64,000 nt of DNA from an uncultured Amylibacter sp. (GTDB lineage: Bacteria; Pseudomonadota; Alphaproteobacteria; Rhodobacterales; Rhodobacteraceae): NCBI GenBank assembly GCA_959347345.1, contig OY365738.1:248001-312000 (forward strand), given 5' to 3'. Of this stretch, positions 48,334 through 56,561 are shown piece by piece; position 1 is the stretch's first letter, and each line of letters opens with the position of its first letter. Both the position numbers and the translations under genes were made by a program. The notes below the pieces were generated by a model. The model searched no databases and was not told the origin of the DNA. It saw only the letters and a list, made by a program, of their open reading frames with translations.

Positions 48334-49134
48334 CTACCCCCTCCGACTACTAAAAACCCCAAAAAACACAATAAAAAACAACGCACTAGCCACCACTATT
48401 GATGGACCAGACGGGGTGTCAAACGCCAGCGACCCTGCCAGCCCAAACCCCACCGCGACCACACCCAAAACCCCCGCGTACACGGCCATAGCCTCTGGCG
48501 ACCGTGCCACTTGCCGTGCGGTAGCGGCGGGGATTATCAGCAACGAACTGATAAGCAAAATCCCAACAATACGGATGGAAACCGCCACGACTACCGCGAT
48601 TAAAAACATCAATAATAGCTGTATCCAAAATGTGCGGATACCCTCGGCGCGGGCTAAATCCTCGCTGACACTCATCAGCAAAAATGCCCGCCAATTCCAC
48701 GCCAATAACGCTAAAACAAACGCGCCCCCGCCGTAAATCCACCACAATTCGCGCGCCGATACCGTTAAAATATCCCCGAAAAGATAGGCGTAGAGGTCGG
48801 CGCGTTGTTCCAACAAGCTCATCGTTATGAGCCCGAACGACAACGCCCCGTGCGCCAATATCCCCAGCAAAGTATCGCTGGCAAGCAATTTTTTCTGTTG
48901 CAACCAGACCAGTAATAACGCGAAAACCGAGCAAACCGCGATGGTTGCAAGGGTCGTGCTGATGCCGACGGCTAGCCCCAAAGCGATGCCCAGCAACGCG
49001 CTATGTGCCAGTGAATCGCCGAAATATGCCATCCGCCTCCATACCACAAAACAGCCCATTGGGCCGGCGATAAAGGCCACGCCTATGCCCGCTAATAACG
49101 CGCGGATAAGGAAAGGTTCAAGGGTGAGGTTCAT
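48334..49134 (-). CDS. znuB: Zinc/manganese ABC importer permease
   Basis: 266-residue membrane permease of the metal ABC-3 family, about eight helices (MNLTLEPFLIRALLAGIGVA at the start, GPMGCFVVWRRMAYFGDSLA, and GILLISSLLIIPAATARQVA in the last third). It is 8 nt downstream of the ATPase gene and co-transcribed. Zinc rather than manganese is favoured by the His-rich ATPase tail. Confidence 0.88.
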   Translation of the reverse strand: MNLTLEPFLIRALLAGIGVAFIAGPMGCFVVWRRMAYFGDSLAHSALLGIALGLAVGISTTLATIAVCSVFALLLVWLQQKKLLASDTLLGILAHGALSFGLITMSLLEQRADLYAYLFGDILTVSARELWWIYGGGAFVLALLAWNWRAFLLMSVSEDLARAEGIRTFWIQLLLMFLIAVVVAVSIRIVGILLISSLLIIPAATARQVARSPEAMAVYAGVLGVVAVGFGLAGSLAFDTPSGPSIVVASALFFIVFFGVFSSRRG

Positions 49135-49142
49135 TGGCTATC

Positions 49143-49883
49143 CTATTGATTATGTTTATGATTATGGTCGTGTGAGTGGTCATGTGTGTGGTCGTGTTCA
49201 TGCTGATAAACCGCCATCATCCGCGCCATATCATCACCGAATAACGAGATGAATTCAGGCTCTTTGGTAACGCTCTGCGGTGCGCCAGAACAGCAAATAT
49301 GGTGGTATAGGCAGATGACTTGTTTCGTCCGCGCCATCACCATGTGCAGGTCGTGCGATACCATTAAAATCGCCAAATCGCGGGTTTTGTAAATGTCTTC
49401 CAGCAGGCGATAAAACGCCAGTTGCCCCGCGATATCTAGGTTTTGCGCGGGTTCATCCAGTATCAAAATATGCGGGTCATTCATCAAGGCGCGGGCGAGC
49501 AGAACTCGTTGCAACTCCCCCCCTGATAGCGCGGATAGCGGGCGGTCAAGCAAGGCGGTTATGTTTGTTTCGCTTGCGGTTTGGTCTATGGGAGTGGCGG
49601 TTTTCTGCGTCAATCGTAAGAACCGCGCGACCGAAATCGGGATGGTTTGGTCAAGGTGGATATGCTGGGGCATATAGCCTATGGACAGGTTTGCCGTGCG
49701 TGTTATCCGACCCGATGTTGGCTTGTAAAACCCCATCAATGTTTTGAGCAGCATGGATTTGCCCGCCCCATTCGGCCCTATAACCGTGATGAAATCCCCC
49801 GTTTTTATGGTGAGGCTGATGTCACGCAGGATATGGTTTTTCTGGCGGACTAGGCTGATGGAATCAAGGGATATGAGATGCAT
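49143..49883 (-). CDS. znuC: Zinc ABC importer ATPase with His-rich tail
   Basis: 246-residue ABC ATPase. Walker A GPNGAGKSML near 35, signature LSGGELQRV near 120, Walker B ILILDEPAQNLD near 140, switch His in VSHDLHMV. The C-terminal ~20 residues alternate His with other residues (nine His, H-x-H-x pattern), a likely zinc-binding sensor or chaperone. It precedes znuB; the periplasmic ZnuA is not in the window. The ATG sits directly after heptads (ACTAATG), with no ribosome site. Confidence 0.88.
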   Translation of the reverse strand: MHLISLDSISLVRQKNHILRDISLTIKTGDFITVIGPNGAGKSMLLKTLMGFYKPTSGRITRTANLSIGYMPQHIHLDQTIPISVARFLRLTQKTATPIDQTASETNITALLDRPLSALSGGELQRVLLARALMNDPHILILDEPAQNLDIAGQLAFYRLLEDIYKTRDLAILMVSHDLHMVMARTKQVICLYHHICCSGAPQSVTKEPEFISLFGDDMARMMAVYQHEHDHTHDHSHDHNHKHNQ

Positions 49884-50083
49884 TAGTTGTTAGTTGTTAG
49901 TTATTAGTTATTAGTGATTATTAGGTATTAGTGGCGGATTGTCAAGGTTTTGATTGGTTATTAGTTGTGAGCTATTTTAACCACGATTAACCATTATTAA
50001 CCACCTGTGGTTATTTTTGGCTATGGTAGTTATGAATAACCAATTAACTAACAACTAATAACTAACAACTAACAACTAAACTG
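49884..50083. repeat. Inverted heptad arrays around a 16-bp palindrome
   Basis: Left heptads from 49884 to 49930 (TTAGTTGTTAGTT type) and right heptads 50036-50083 (AACTAATAACTAAC type) flank the perfect palindrome TAACCACCTGTGGTTA (49998-50013), next to two further ATTAACC heptads. The palindrome could be an operator for znuCB or a product of the repeats. No gene is present. Confidence 0.7.
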
Positions 50084-51850
50084 CAATTTTGCCAACTTCG
50101 CATACAACCCACCTTGCGCCATCAGCTCTGCATGCGTGCCACTAGCAACAATCCGCCCGCCGTCCATAACGATAATCCTATCCGCCTGTTGAACGGTCGC
50201 CAACCGATGCGCTATTATCAAAGTCGTGCGCGATTTGGCTAACTGCGCCACGGCCTCTTGTATCTTTGCCTCGCTTTGTGCGTCCAACGCCGAAGTCGCC
50301 TCGTCCAACAGCAATATCGGCGCATCGCGCAATATCGCCCGCGCTATCGCCAGCCGTTGCTTCTGCCCACCCGACAGCATCACGCCGCGTTCGCCCACAG
50401 GACTGGTATAGCCATCAGGCAAAGCCGATAAAAACTCATCCGCGGCGGCCGCCTTTGCTGCCACAATCACCTCTGCATCCGTCGCATCCCGCCGACCGAA
50501 ACGGATATTTTCCATCGCCGAGGTCGCAAATATCACCGCATCCTGCGGCACTAACGCAATATGGGCGCGGAAATCATCGCGTTTGACGGAATCAATCGCG
50601 ACTCCGTCAATGCTTATCCGCCCCGATTCGGGGTCGTAAAACCGCAATAGCATTTGGAAAACCGTGGTTTTGCCCGCGCCCGATGGTCCAACCAACGCCA
50701 CGGTCTCCCCCGCCTTTATATCCAAAGAAAAATCCGATAAAACCGCGATTTGCTGGCGCGAGGGATAACGGAAATTCACCGCCTCAAACCTTATCGCGCC
50801 CTTCATCTGGGCGGGCAGAGCCACAGGATTATCAGGGTCTTTCACCGTATCATCGCAATGCAGCAGATCAATCAAACGCTCGGTCGCACCCGCGGCGCGT
50901 TGGATTTCACCCCAAAATTCGGCAAACGCACTGATAGAGCCCGCAACCATCACCGCGTAAATCACAAACTGCACCAGAAGGCCAGGGGTCATATCACCAC
51001 TGCGCACATCCCTTGCGCCAATCCATATCACCGCCGCTGTCCCCGTGAAAATAAGGAAAATAACGATGCAAGTCATCCATGCTCGCAAATGTATCCGTTG
51101 TTTCGCCGCGTTAAAAGCAGCCTCGGTAAAGCCGCCGAAAATCGCACGGGACGCGGATTCGTGGGTGAAAGCCTGCACGGTTTGCACGGCCAGCAGGGTT
51201 TCTGACGCGTTGCCAGAGCTGGCGGCGATTTTATCTTGGTTTAATTTGGAGGACACACGGACTTTCCCCGATAAGAAAAATATCGGCAGCAGGACAAACG
51301 GCACGATTAGCAATACCAGCCCCGTTAATTTCGGCGCAGTCCATAATAATAAGCCCATTCCGCCGAAGAATATAATCGCGTTGCGCATGGCAAAGGATAG
51401 GTAAGAGCCGATGACCGATAGCACCAGAGTCGTATCCGTTGTGATACGCGATAGGATTTCCCCGGTTAGCATGCGTTCAAAGAACTCTGGGCTCATGGAT
51501 ATCATTTTGTCATAGGTGGCACGGCGGATGTCCGATACGACCCGCTCGCCCAATCGCGTGACCAGTGCGTAGCGGATGGCAGACCCGATTGCCAGTGCGC
51601 CCGCGATGATGATGGATATGATGAAATAGCGGTCTAATTGTTCGATGGATTGGTTAAATCCGTCTATCAATCCGCGTACCGCGAGGGGCAGGGCAAGCGA
51701 TATAAGTGCGGTGAAAATAAGGGCGGCGAGGGCGGCGACGCTCATCAGTTTATACGGTGCGAAGAAGGGTAATAAGCCGCGGAGCGCGCCTATGTTTTTA
51801 CTTTTGGCTCGGTCGTGGGAGACGGCGGCGGTGGATTCGGGAGTGGACAT
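50069..51850 (-). CDS. ABC exporter, fused membrane and ATPase domains (MsbA-like)
   Basis: 593-residue half-transporter that would work as a homodimer. Six-helix membrane domain (residues ~35-320) with FFERMLTGEILSRITTDTT coupling region, then an ATPase with GPSGAGKTT near 380, LSGGQKQRLAIARA near 490 and LLLLDEATSALD. Such proteins export lipids or hydrophobic compounds. The start codon is preceded within 4 nt by a heptad array, so there is no normal ribosome site. The substrate is not readable. Confidence 0.88.
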   Translation of the reverse strand: MSTPESTAAVSHDRAKSKNIGALRGLLPFFAPYKLMSVAALAALIFTALISLALPLAVRGLIDGFNQSIEQLDRYFIISIIIAGALAIGSAIRYALVTRLGERVVSDIRRATYDKMISMSPEFFERMLTGEILSRITTDTTLVLSVIGSYLSFAMRNAIIFFGGMGLLLWTAPKLTGLVLLIVPFVLLPIFFLSGKVRVSSKLNQDKIAASSGNASETLLAVQTVQAFTHESASRAIFGGFTEAAFNAAKQRIHLRAWMTCIVIFLIFTGTAAVIWIGARDVRSGDMTPGLLVQFVIYAVMVAGSISAFAEFWGEIQRAAGATERLIDLLHCDDTVKDPDNPVALPAQMKGAIRFEAVNFRYPSRQQIAVLSDFSLDIKAGETVALVGPSGAGKTTVFQMLLRFYDPESGRISIDGVAIDSVKRDDFRAHIALVPQDAVIFATSAMENIRFGRRDATDAEVIVAAKAAAADEFLSALPDGYTSPVGERGVMLSGGQKQRLAIARAILRDAPILLLDEATSALDAQSEAKIQEAVAQLAKSRTTLIIAHRLATVQQADRIIVMDGGRIVASGTHAELMAQGGLYAKLAKLQFSC

Positions 51851-51853
51851 TTT

Positions 51854-51885
51854 TAGTTGTTAGTTATTAGTTATTAGTTGTTAGT
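51854..51885. repeat. Heptad array at the ABC exporter start (left arm of element C)
   Basis: TTAGTTGTTAGTTATTAG-type heptads; on the minus strand they run up to the exporter's ATG. Confidence 0.88.
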
Positions 51886-52165
51886 GATGCCCTTGCGGGT
51901 TTTGTTATTGCTTATGCGATACCGACTCGTTTGTAAAGGGGCGGGGCTTTTGTGTATATAGAGCTTTACTTGCGTAAAGCCCATACACAAAAGCCTTTGG
52001 TTACTAGACTATAAGATTATCATAAATTTATTTAGACTATATACAAGACGCTGAGCCAAACCCCAGCCAAAAAAAATCCGTCCAGCTCTCCGCAGGAGGG
52101 GTGGGCGGGTGGGCAACCGAACGAAGTGAGGGCGCAACAAAAAATCTCTACCCTTAACTTCTAAT
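51886..52165. repeat. Dispersed modular element, copy C (reverse orientation)
   Basis: Same modules as copy B in inverse order: the end module GATGCCCTTGCGGGT, the long hairpin (GGCTTTTGTGTATATAGAGC with GCCCATACACAAAAGCC), the AAATTTATTTAGACTATATA segment, AAGACGCTGAGCC, GC-rich hairpin and GCAACAAAAAATCTC. Together with its heptad borders it fills most of 51851-52210; no gene is seen. Confidence 0.9.
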
Positions 52166-52207
52166 AACCAATCACTAACAACTAATAACTAACAACTAAT
52201 AACTAAA
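52166..52207. repeat. Heptad array (right arm of element C)
   Basis: CACTAACAACTAATAACTAA-type heptads, inverted relative to 51854-51885. Confidence 0.85.
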
Positions 52208-52210
52208 ACT

Positions 52211-52284
52211 TGGAGCGGGTGATGGGAATCGAACCCACGTATTCAGCTTGGAAGGCTGCTGCTCTACCATTGAGCTACACCCGC
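52211..52284 (-). tRNA. tRNA-Gly (TCC)
   Basis: Minus strand: acceptor stem GCGGGTG/CACCCGC, D-arm GCTCAATGGTAGAGC, anticodon loop CTTCCAA (TCC), T-loop TTCGATT and encoded CCA. Confidence 0.95.
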
Positions 52285-52409
52285 ATTTACCGCCCCTTCT
52301 GTCAAAATTCCCCGCGAAAGGCAACGGGGATTTTGCCAATCCAACAGGCTATATTTCATAAATAACAACTTTTTGATGCAAATTGACAGGGCAATGGCAA
52401 AGATAACCC

Positions 52410-52436
52410 TTGCAATTCGTGCGATTGGGCTATAAA
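52410..52436 (+). promoter_or_regulatory. Possible promoter of the TbpB-like lipoprotein
   Basis: TTGCAA (52410-52415) and TATAAA (52431-52436) with a short 15-nt spacer. Confidence 0.35.
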
Positions 52437-52505
52437 AGCCCCATAAAAACACGACACCCTTTGCCCCGCGCAGATACACCCATAAAATAAACAGATAAAC
52501 CCACA

Positions 52506-53486
52506 ATGAACGAAATCAGTAAAACAATGCAAAATGCGAATCGGATAGGCAGATTTGTCCCCTTAATGCCCCTTTTTATTCTGGGGGCCTGTGCTTATAG
52601 TTTTCCAGAGCCACGAACTGTTCAGCAAGCCCCCCCTGGTCCACCTGTTACATATGCGCCTGATAATGGCACCTTGGAAGAGATAGTATTAAACAATGTG
52701 CAGGACGCCACCACAGGGTTTTTGACACAGACAGAGGGTGATAACCTTAACGCGGGTATTGATTTTGACGCGATTAATAACGAGGCTGGCAGGAGCGGTA
52801 TCGTAGGTCGCTTGCAAGAAATCTTTACACCAGATGCGCCGAGCGAAGGGTCTCCTATCATATTCCGTCCCCGCGTTGGGCAAGGCTCTGTTTCAAAAGG
52901 CGTGGATTTTAATATTGTTCTGGTGGATCCTGTTTCGGCGACAGAATCACTTAATGATCAAGATTTTGCATTTATGGGGTATGGCTATGACGGGTATCAA
53001 ACGGTTAGTAATAATGCACTTGTCGCAGCGGGGTTTCGGCTTGTTGGCTATGCTGGTTATAACCTTAACAGCGATGCGCCGTCCGTGCCTATAACCGCGA
53101 ACGCCACTTATAACGGGAGTTTGGGTGTGATTGCAGTGTCCGATAATACCGCGACAGAGGGGTTGCTGAATGCAGAAAATCAGTTGAATATATCTACGGA
53201 TATTGTGCTGACGGCGAATTTTACGGATGGGACATTGACATCGCCAGTGACTAATTTCGCCAATGATCTGGGTTCGGCCCAGGTGAAGGGTACTTTTACT
53301 GGCGGTGCGACTGTGCTGGGTGGGACGGTGGATTTTATCTTGCCGAGAATTTTCACAAGAGATAATAATGCGGCGATTAGTACCGAGTTGCAAGGGGTTG
53401 TTAATCAGGGGTTAGCGATTGGTGCGTTCCACGGGTCGGATGCTTCCGTGGCGATTGTCGGTGGGTTTGTGGCGCGACCACAATAA
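52506..53486 (+). CDS. Surface lipoprotein with TbpB-like barrel
   Basis: 326 residues (Met8 is an alternative start). Lipoprotein signal with lipobox LGAC near 28-31, then a linker and one transferrin-binding-protein-like barrel: VGYAGYNLNS, ANATYNGSLGV, LTANFTDGT, VKGTFTGGATVLGGTVDF and the closing LAIGAFHGSDASVAIVGGFVA. The ending is the same as in the giant lipoproteins at 6572 and 9955, but there is no Cys-rich stalk. Ligand unknown; surface location is inferred from the family. Confidence 0.75.
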   Translation: MNEISKTMQNANRIGRFVPLMPLFILGACAYSFPEPRTVQQAPPGPPVTYAPDNGTLEEIVLNNVQDATTGFLTQTEGDNLNAGIDFDAINNEAGRSGIVGRLQEIFTPDAPSEGSPIIFRPRVGQGSVSKGVDFNIVLVDPVSATESLNDQDFAFMGYGYDGYQTVSNNALVAAGFRLVGYAGYNLNSDAPSVPITANATYNGSLGVIAVSDNTATEGLLNAENQLNISTDIVLTANFTDGTLTSPVTNFANDLGSAQVKGTFTGGATVLGGTVDFILPRIFTRDNNAAISTELQGVVNQGLAIGAFHGSDASVAIVGGFVARPQ

Positions 53487-53556
53487 CGATTAACGATTAA
53501 CGATTAACGATTAACGATTAGTGATTAGTGATTAGTGATTAGTGATTAGTGATTAA
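53484..53556. repeat. Heptad array at lipoprotein 3' end
   Basis: Five ATTAACG heptads followed by about five ATTAGTG heptads, starting with the stop codon (CAATAACGATTAACG). The switch from ATTAACG to ATTAGTG inside one array shows block-wise expansion. Confidence 0.92.
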
Positions 53557-53571
53557 TTTTTTGCCACTTCT

Positions 53572-53921
53572 TGGCTGGTCGGCATTGCGTAGCAATGACG
53601 AAGACCCGCAAGGGCATTCATTATTATTCTAGGGCAGTTCTATAATTCTAGGAAACGACCGCCCGAATGGGTGGTCGCGCGCACCCTCACCCCCACGGGT
53701 GCGCGTCAGCTTATCGGTTGTACTGGGTCAGTGTATTTTAGAGTCGCAGGTGACGCAAATTCCCTAACACCTAACAACCAAGACGCACACCCTTCGGGTT
53801 CGCGCGACCCGTGCCAAACATGACCTTTGGTTATTTTATTTGAAAATAGTTTGCCAAGCATAACCAAAGGCTTTTGTGTATGGGCTTTACGCAAGTAAAG
53901 CTCTATATGCACAAAAGCCCC
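53572..53921. repeat. Dispersed element, copy D (scrambled fragments)
   Basis: The end module (CTGGTCGGCATTGCGTAGCA to AGGGCATTC, 53572-53621) comes before, not after, the long hairpin module (ACCAAAGGCTTTTGTGTATG to GCACAAAAGCCCC, 53861-53921). The GC-rich module is absent. The ~240 nt between them are unrelated to the other copies and hold two hairpins but no gene. Confidence 0.8.
53656..53706. other. Two adjacent GC-rich hairpins
   Basis: CGACCGCCC/GGGTGGTCG (53656-53677) and CGCGCACCC/GGGTGCGCG (about 53678-53705). They could be a structured RNA, a bidirectional terminator or another repeat type. Confidence 0.5.
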
Positions 53922-53958
53922 CATTAATCGTTAATCGTTAATCATTAATCGTTAAATA
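53921..53958. repeat. Heptad array (right arm of element D)
   Basis: ATTAATCGTTAATCGTTAAT-type heptads, inverted relative to 53484-53556. Confidence 0.85.
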
Positions 53959-53999
53959 CCCTTGCAAATCCCCCCCTTTTACACTAAACAGCGATTTAT

Positions 54000-54084
54000 G
54001 CGGGTGTGGCGGAACTGGTAGACGCACCAGATTTAGGTTCTGGCGCCGTGAGGCGTGGGGGTTCGAGTCCCTTCACCCGCACCA
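54000..54084 (+). tRNA. tRNA-Leu (TAG)
   Basis: Acceptor stem GCGGGTG/CACCCGC, anticodon stem CCAGA/TCTGG with loop TTTAGGT (TAG), long variable arm, T-loop TTCGAGT, discriminator A and encoded CCA. TTGCAA-N17-TAAACA about 10 nt upstream is a possible promoter. Confidence 0.95.
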
Positions 54085-54125
54085 ATATTCTTTATAGACT
54101 CTTTACAATACACCAGTATTGCCCC

Positions 54126-54190
54126 TAAAAATTCACAATTCACAATTCACAATTCACAATTCATAATTCACCATTCATAATTCACAATTC
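54126..54190. repeat. Heptad array of the ATTCACA type at metA 3' end
   Basis: About eight ATTCACA/ATTCATA heptads (GTGAATT on the metA strand). The metA stop TGA is formed by the first unit. A distinct sequence family with the same 7-nt period. Confidence 0.9.
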
Positions 54191-55106
54191 ACTCGCCAAT
54201 CCGTCCAATATCAAACGGAGTCGTCTGATATATCTGCCCAATCCAGTTGCCATAGAGCAAATGCCCATGCCCGCGCCACCGATTAAACGGCGCACAGGCT
54301 GGGTCATCATTGGGATAATAATTCTGCGGTACATTTATCGGGGTGCCATTGGCTATGTCCCTATCATATTCCTGCTTTAACGTGTCATCATCGTATTCAA
54401 AATGATTGAAAACATACAACGCCCGCCGCCCCGCATCCTCCACCAAACACGGCCCTACCTCCGCCGAATCAATCAAAGTCCGCAACCCCGCATTCGCGGT
54501 TATATCTTCGGGCGCGACTTGCGTCCAACGGCTCACCGGTATCACCAAATCATCGCTAAACCCGCGCAAATAGGGCGAGGCTTTATCCACAGTTTGATGC
54601 CGAAAACAGCCGAACGCCTTGGCCGCCAATCGCACTTTATCAATACCGTAAAAATGCTGTAACATCGCCATAGCCCCCCAGCACACGCCGAAAGTGGAAT
54701 GCACATGGCTCTGCGTCCAGTCAAAAACCTGCTGGATTTCGCGCCAATAGGTGACCGCGTCAAAATCCAGATGCTCTATCGGTGCGCCCGTGATAATCAG
54801 CCCGTCAAATTTGCGATCGCGAACCTTGTCAAAACTTGTGTAAAACGCCTCCATATGGTCGGTGCTGGTGTTTTTAGATTGATGTTCTGTCATACGAATA
54901 AGGGTTAAATCTATCTGCAACGGGGTCGCCCCAATCAGCCGAGCAAACTGCGTTTCGGTTTGGATTTTCTTTGGCATCAGGTTGAGCATGCCGATTTGCA
55001 AGGGGCGGATATCTTGGCGGTTTGCGGCGGTTTGGGACATGACATTCACACCCTCGTTTTGCAAAACGCGGTAGGCGGGCAGTTTGGAGGGAATTCTAAT
55101 TGGCAT
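54189..55106 (-). CDS. metA: Homoserine O-acyltransferase (MetA family)
   Basis: 305-residue enzyme that acylates homoserine in methionine synthesis; MetA proteins use succinyl- or acetyl-CoA, and the choice cannot be read safely here. Segments [53 protein letters not shown], the nucleophile GVCWGAMA (Cys near 142) and [10 protein letters not shown] (catalytic His/Glu) are all present. Its ATG overlaps the stop of the upstream ATPase gene (TAATG), so they form an operon. No SAM riboswitch is seen. Confidence 0.93.
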   Translation of the reverse strand: MPIRIPSKLPAYRVLQNEGVNVMSQTAANRQDIRPLQIGMLNLMPKKIQTETQFARLIGATPLQIDLTLIRMTEHQSKNTSTDHMEAFYTSFDKVRDRKFDGLIITGAPIEHLDFDAVTYWREIQQVFDWTQSHVHSTFGVCWGAMAMLQHFYGIDKVRLAAKAFGCFRHQTVDKASPYLRGFSDDLVIPVSRWTQVAPEDITANAGLRTLIDSAEVGPCLVEDAGRRALYVFNHFEYDDDTLKQEYDRDIANGTPINVPQNYYPNDDPACAPFNRWRGHGHLLYGNWIGQIYQTTPFDIGRIGE

Positions 55107-55990
55107 TATTTGTTCCCCTTTTTCGCATTAGTTTTCGTATCAATCGCCCGCCCAACCAACGCGTAAAACCCGTCAGCCGATTTGATTTTGCCGACATCAT
55201 CCGCGTCAATCGTAACCCCCCAATTTTCCGCAATCGCGCGATAACGGGGCAGGCGGTCGGCCAGCAAAGCCCGATAGCCCCAAAGGATAAAATCATCGGG
55301 GTCAACGCGTTCGGGCGCAACAGATTTTTCCGCCAAATACTGCGCCCATCGCGCCGCCAGAAAATCGGGACTATAATACATGGGCTTTGGCGCGGCGGAA
55401 AACCGCGTGATGAGCTGTTGCGTATCCGCTTCCGACCCGCGAATCCAAACGGGCAGCAGGTGCTGGCAAAGCTGCGACAAAACTTCGTCCGCGGGATTAT
55501 CCGCATCGCAAACCTCAACCAGCGAGCCTGATGTATCGCAAACAAAATCATCATAGCCGTATATCCGTTTTGCCCGTTCGATAAACTCCACGGTATCCTT
55601 CATCGCGTTAATTTCGGCGTGGCGGTGCAGTCGTTGACGGCGGGTATATTCCTCAAACGGAATACCGCCTTTGTCCGTATCCCCGGGTTTGCCCAGAAAG
55701 CTGGACAGGGGCGATAGGTCAGAAAACCGCAGATTAGAGGCGATATATATAGAATCAGAGCGCAGTAATTCCGCCAAAAACGGGTTGCGCATAGCCTCTG
55801 CTTTGAAGTTATCAACGATGTGTTCGCCCATATAACGCGTGCCAATACGGTAATCCACGCTGTAATGAAACGCCCCGCCGCTATCGCGTAGGATGTTGGA
55901 AATATGGGTTTTGCCGAGACCAGACATGCCGAAAAGCATCACTCGTTTATTGTCGGATTTGATAAAATTATCTGCGCTGGAATAAATCAT
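55106..55990 (-). CDS. P-loop ATPase of unknown role, metA operon
   Basis: 294 residues from the ATG at 55990, the first plausible start; a longer frame upstream reads through AT-rich leader. P-loop [11 protein letters not shown] near 21-31, then [21 protein letters not shown], a switch-like [15 protein letters not shown] and a helical C-terminus. It resembles small nucleotide kinases/ATPases annotated simply as ATPase in alphaproteobacteria. Fixed coupling to metA (1-nt overlap) suggests a link with methionine or SAM metabolism, but the activity is unknown. Confidence 0.7.
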   Translation of the reverse strand: MIYSSADNFIKSDNKRVMLFGMSGLGKTHISNILRDSGGAFHYSVDYRIGTRYMGEHIVDNFKAEAMRNPFLAELLRSDSIYIASNLRFSDLSPLSSFLGKPGDTDKGGIPFEEYTRRQRLHRHAEINAMKDTVEFIERAKRIYGYDDFVCDTSGSLVEVCDADNPADEVLSQLCQHLLPVWIRGSEADTQQLITRFSAAPKPMYYSPDFLAARWAQYLAEKSVAPERVDPDDFILWGYRALLADRLPRYRAIAENWGVTIDADDVGKIKSADGFYALVGRAIDTKTNAKKGNK

Positions 55991-56118
55991 GGGGTGTTGC
56001 CTTTTGTGTGCTTTGTGTGCGGTTTTAGAGGTCTTATGGATAATTGGCGGTGAAAAATCAAGGCTTCGGCGGATTCGCAGGTGAAAAAACCGTGCGAATT
56101 CATAAAAAAAATTTGAAA

Positions 56119-56148
56119 TGTTGGAAAATGTTGGAAAATGTTGGAAAA
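56119..56148. repeat. Three perfect 10-bp repeats in divergent promoter region
   Basis: TGTTGGAAAA occurs three times head to tail (56119, 56129, 56139), so its A-tracts are in phase with the DNA helix. It lies between the ATPase-metA operon and the small lipoprotein gene and may bend DNA or bind a regulator. Confidence 0.7.
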
Positions 56149-56214
56149 ATTGCGAAAAAAAGTGAAAAAAATGAATAAAAAGCGTGATTTTTGCGAAATA
56201 ATGGATAAAAGCAT

Positions 56215-56242
56215 TTGACAGATGGGAAAAATACACTAAAAG
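56215..56242 (+). promoter_or_regulatory. Promoter of the small lipoprotein
   Basis: -35 TTGACA (56215-56220), 16-nt spacer, -10 TAAAAG (56237-56242), 36 nt before the ATG. Confidence 0.5.
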
Positions 56243-56278
56243 GGAGGCACTTGAACTAGTTCTGAGATAGGAAAAATT

Positions 56279-56413
56279 ATGACTAAAACGTTAACACTTA
56301 TTGTTGCGGTTGCTGCTTTCGCTGCGTTATCTGCTTGTAAAAAAGAAGAGCCACCAGTGGTTAAAGTAGAGCCGGTTCAGGTTACACCTGATCCTGTATC
56401 CAACAAACTGTAA
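56279..56413 (+). CDS. Small lipoprotein, 44 residues
   Basis: Starts at ATG 56279 after GATAGGAAAAATT. MTKTLTLIVAVAAFAALSAC is a textbook lipoprotein signal (lipobox LSAC), followed by a mature part of only 25 residues rich in Lys, Glu, Pro and Val (KKEEPPVVKVEPVQV). Similar minimal lipoproteins are common in Rhodobacterales and unassigned. It has its own promoter and a strong terminator, so it is a single-gene unit that could be highly expressed. Confidence 0.8.
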   Translation: MTKTLTLIVAVAAFAALSACKKEEPPVVKVEPVQVTPDPVSNKL

Positions 56414-56439
56414 GCGAGTGGTAACACTCTGTTTGCTTT

Positions 56440-56477
56440 AAAGGCACGGCAACTTCGGTTGGCGTGCCTTTTTTTTG
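56440..56477 (+). terminator. Strong intrinsic terminator of the small lipoprotein gene
   Basis: AAAGGCACGGCAAC pairs with GTTGGCGTGCCTTT (one mismatch) across a TTCG tetraloop, followed by seven or more T. Confidence 0.92.
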
Positions 56478-56483
56478 TTTTAG

Positions 56484-56532
56484 GATTAACGGTGAATTAT
56501 GAATTGTGAATTGTGAATTATAAATTATGAAT
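56484..56532. repeat. Heptad array (left of element E)
   Basis: GTGAATT/ATGAATT heptads (TGAATTATGAATTGTGAATT type) with one ATTAACG unit at the start. Confidence 0.85.
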
Positions 56533-56561
56533 GATTGGTTATTCTGGATTAGGAGTTGGTT

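Noticed and set aside
53706..53924. A 72-codon minus-strand frame in the gap before tRNA-Leu
   Set aside because: It runs through repeat modules and hairpins, with no ribosome site or recognisable product.
55991..56236. N-terminal extension of the metA-operon ATPase
   Set aside because: It would consist mainly of Phe, His, Ile and Ser from AT-rich leader DNA, includes the phased 10-bp repeats, and lies before the natural P-loop domain start.
55991..56280. A SAM riboswitch before the metA operon
   Set aside because: Alphaproteobacterial metA genes often have one, but I could not find the conserved SAM-II core on the minus strand.
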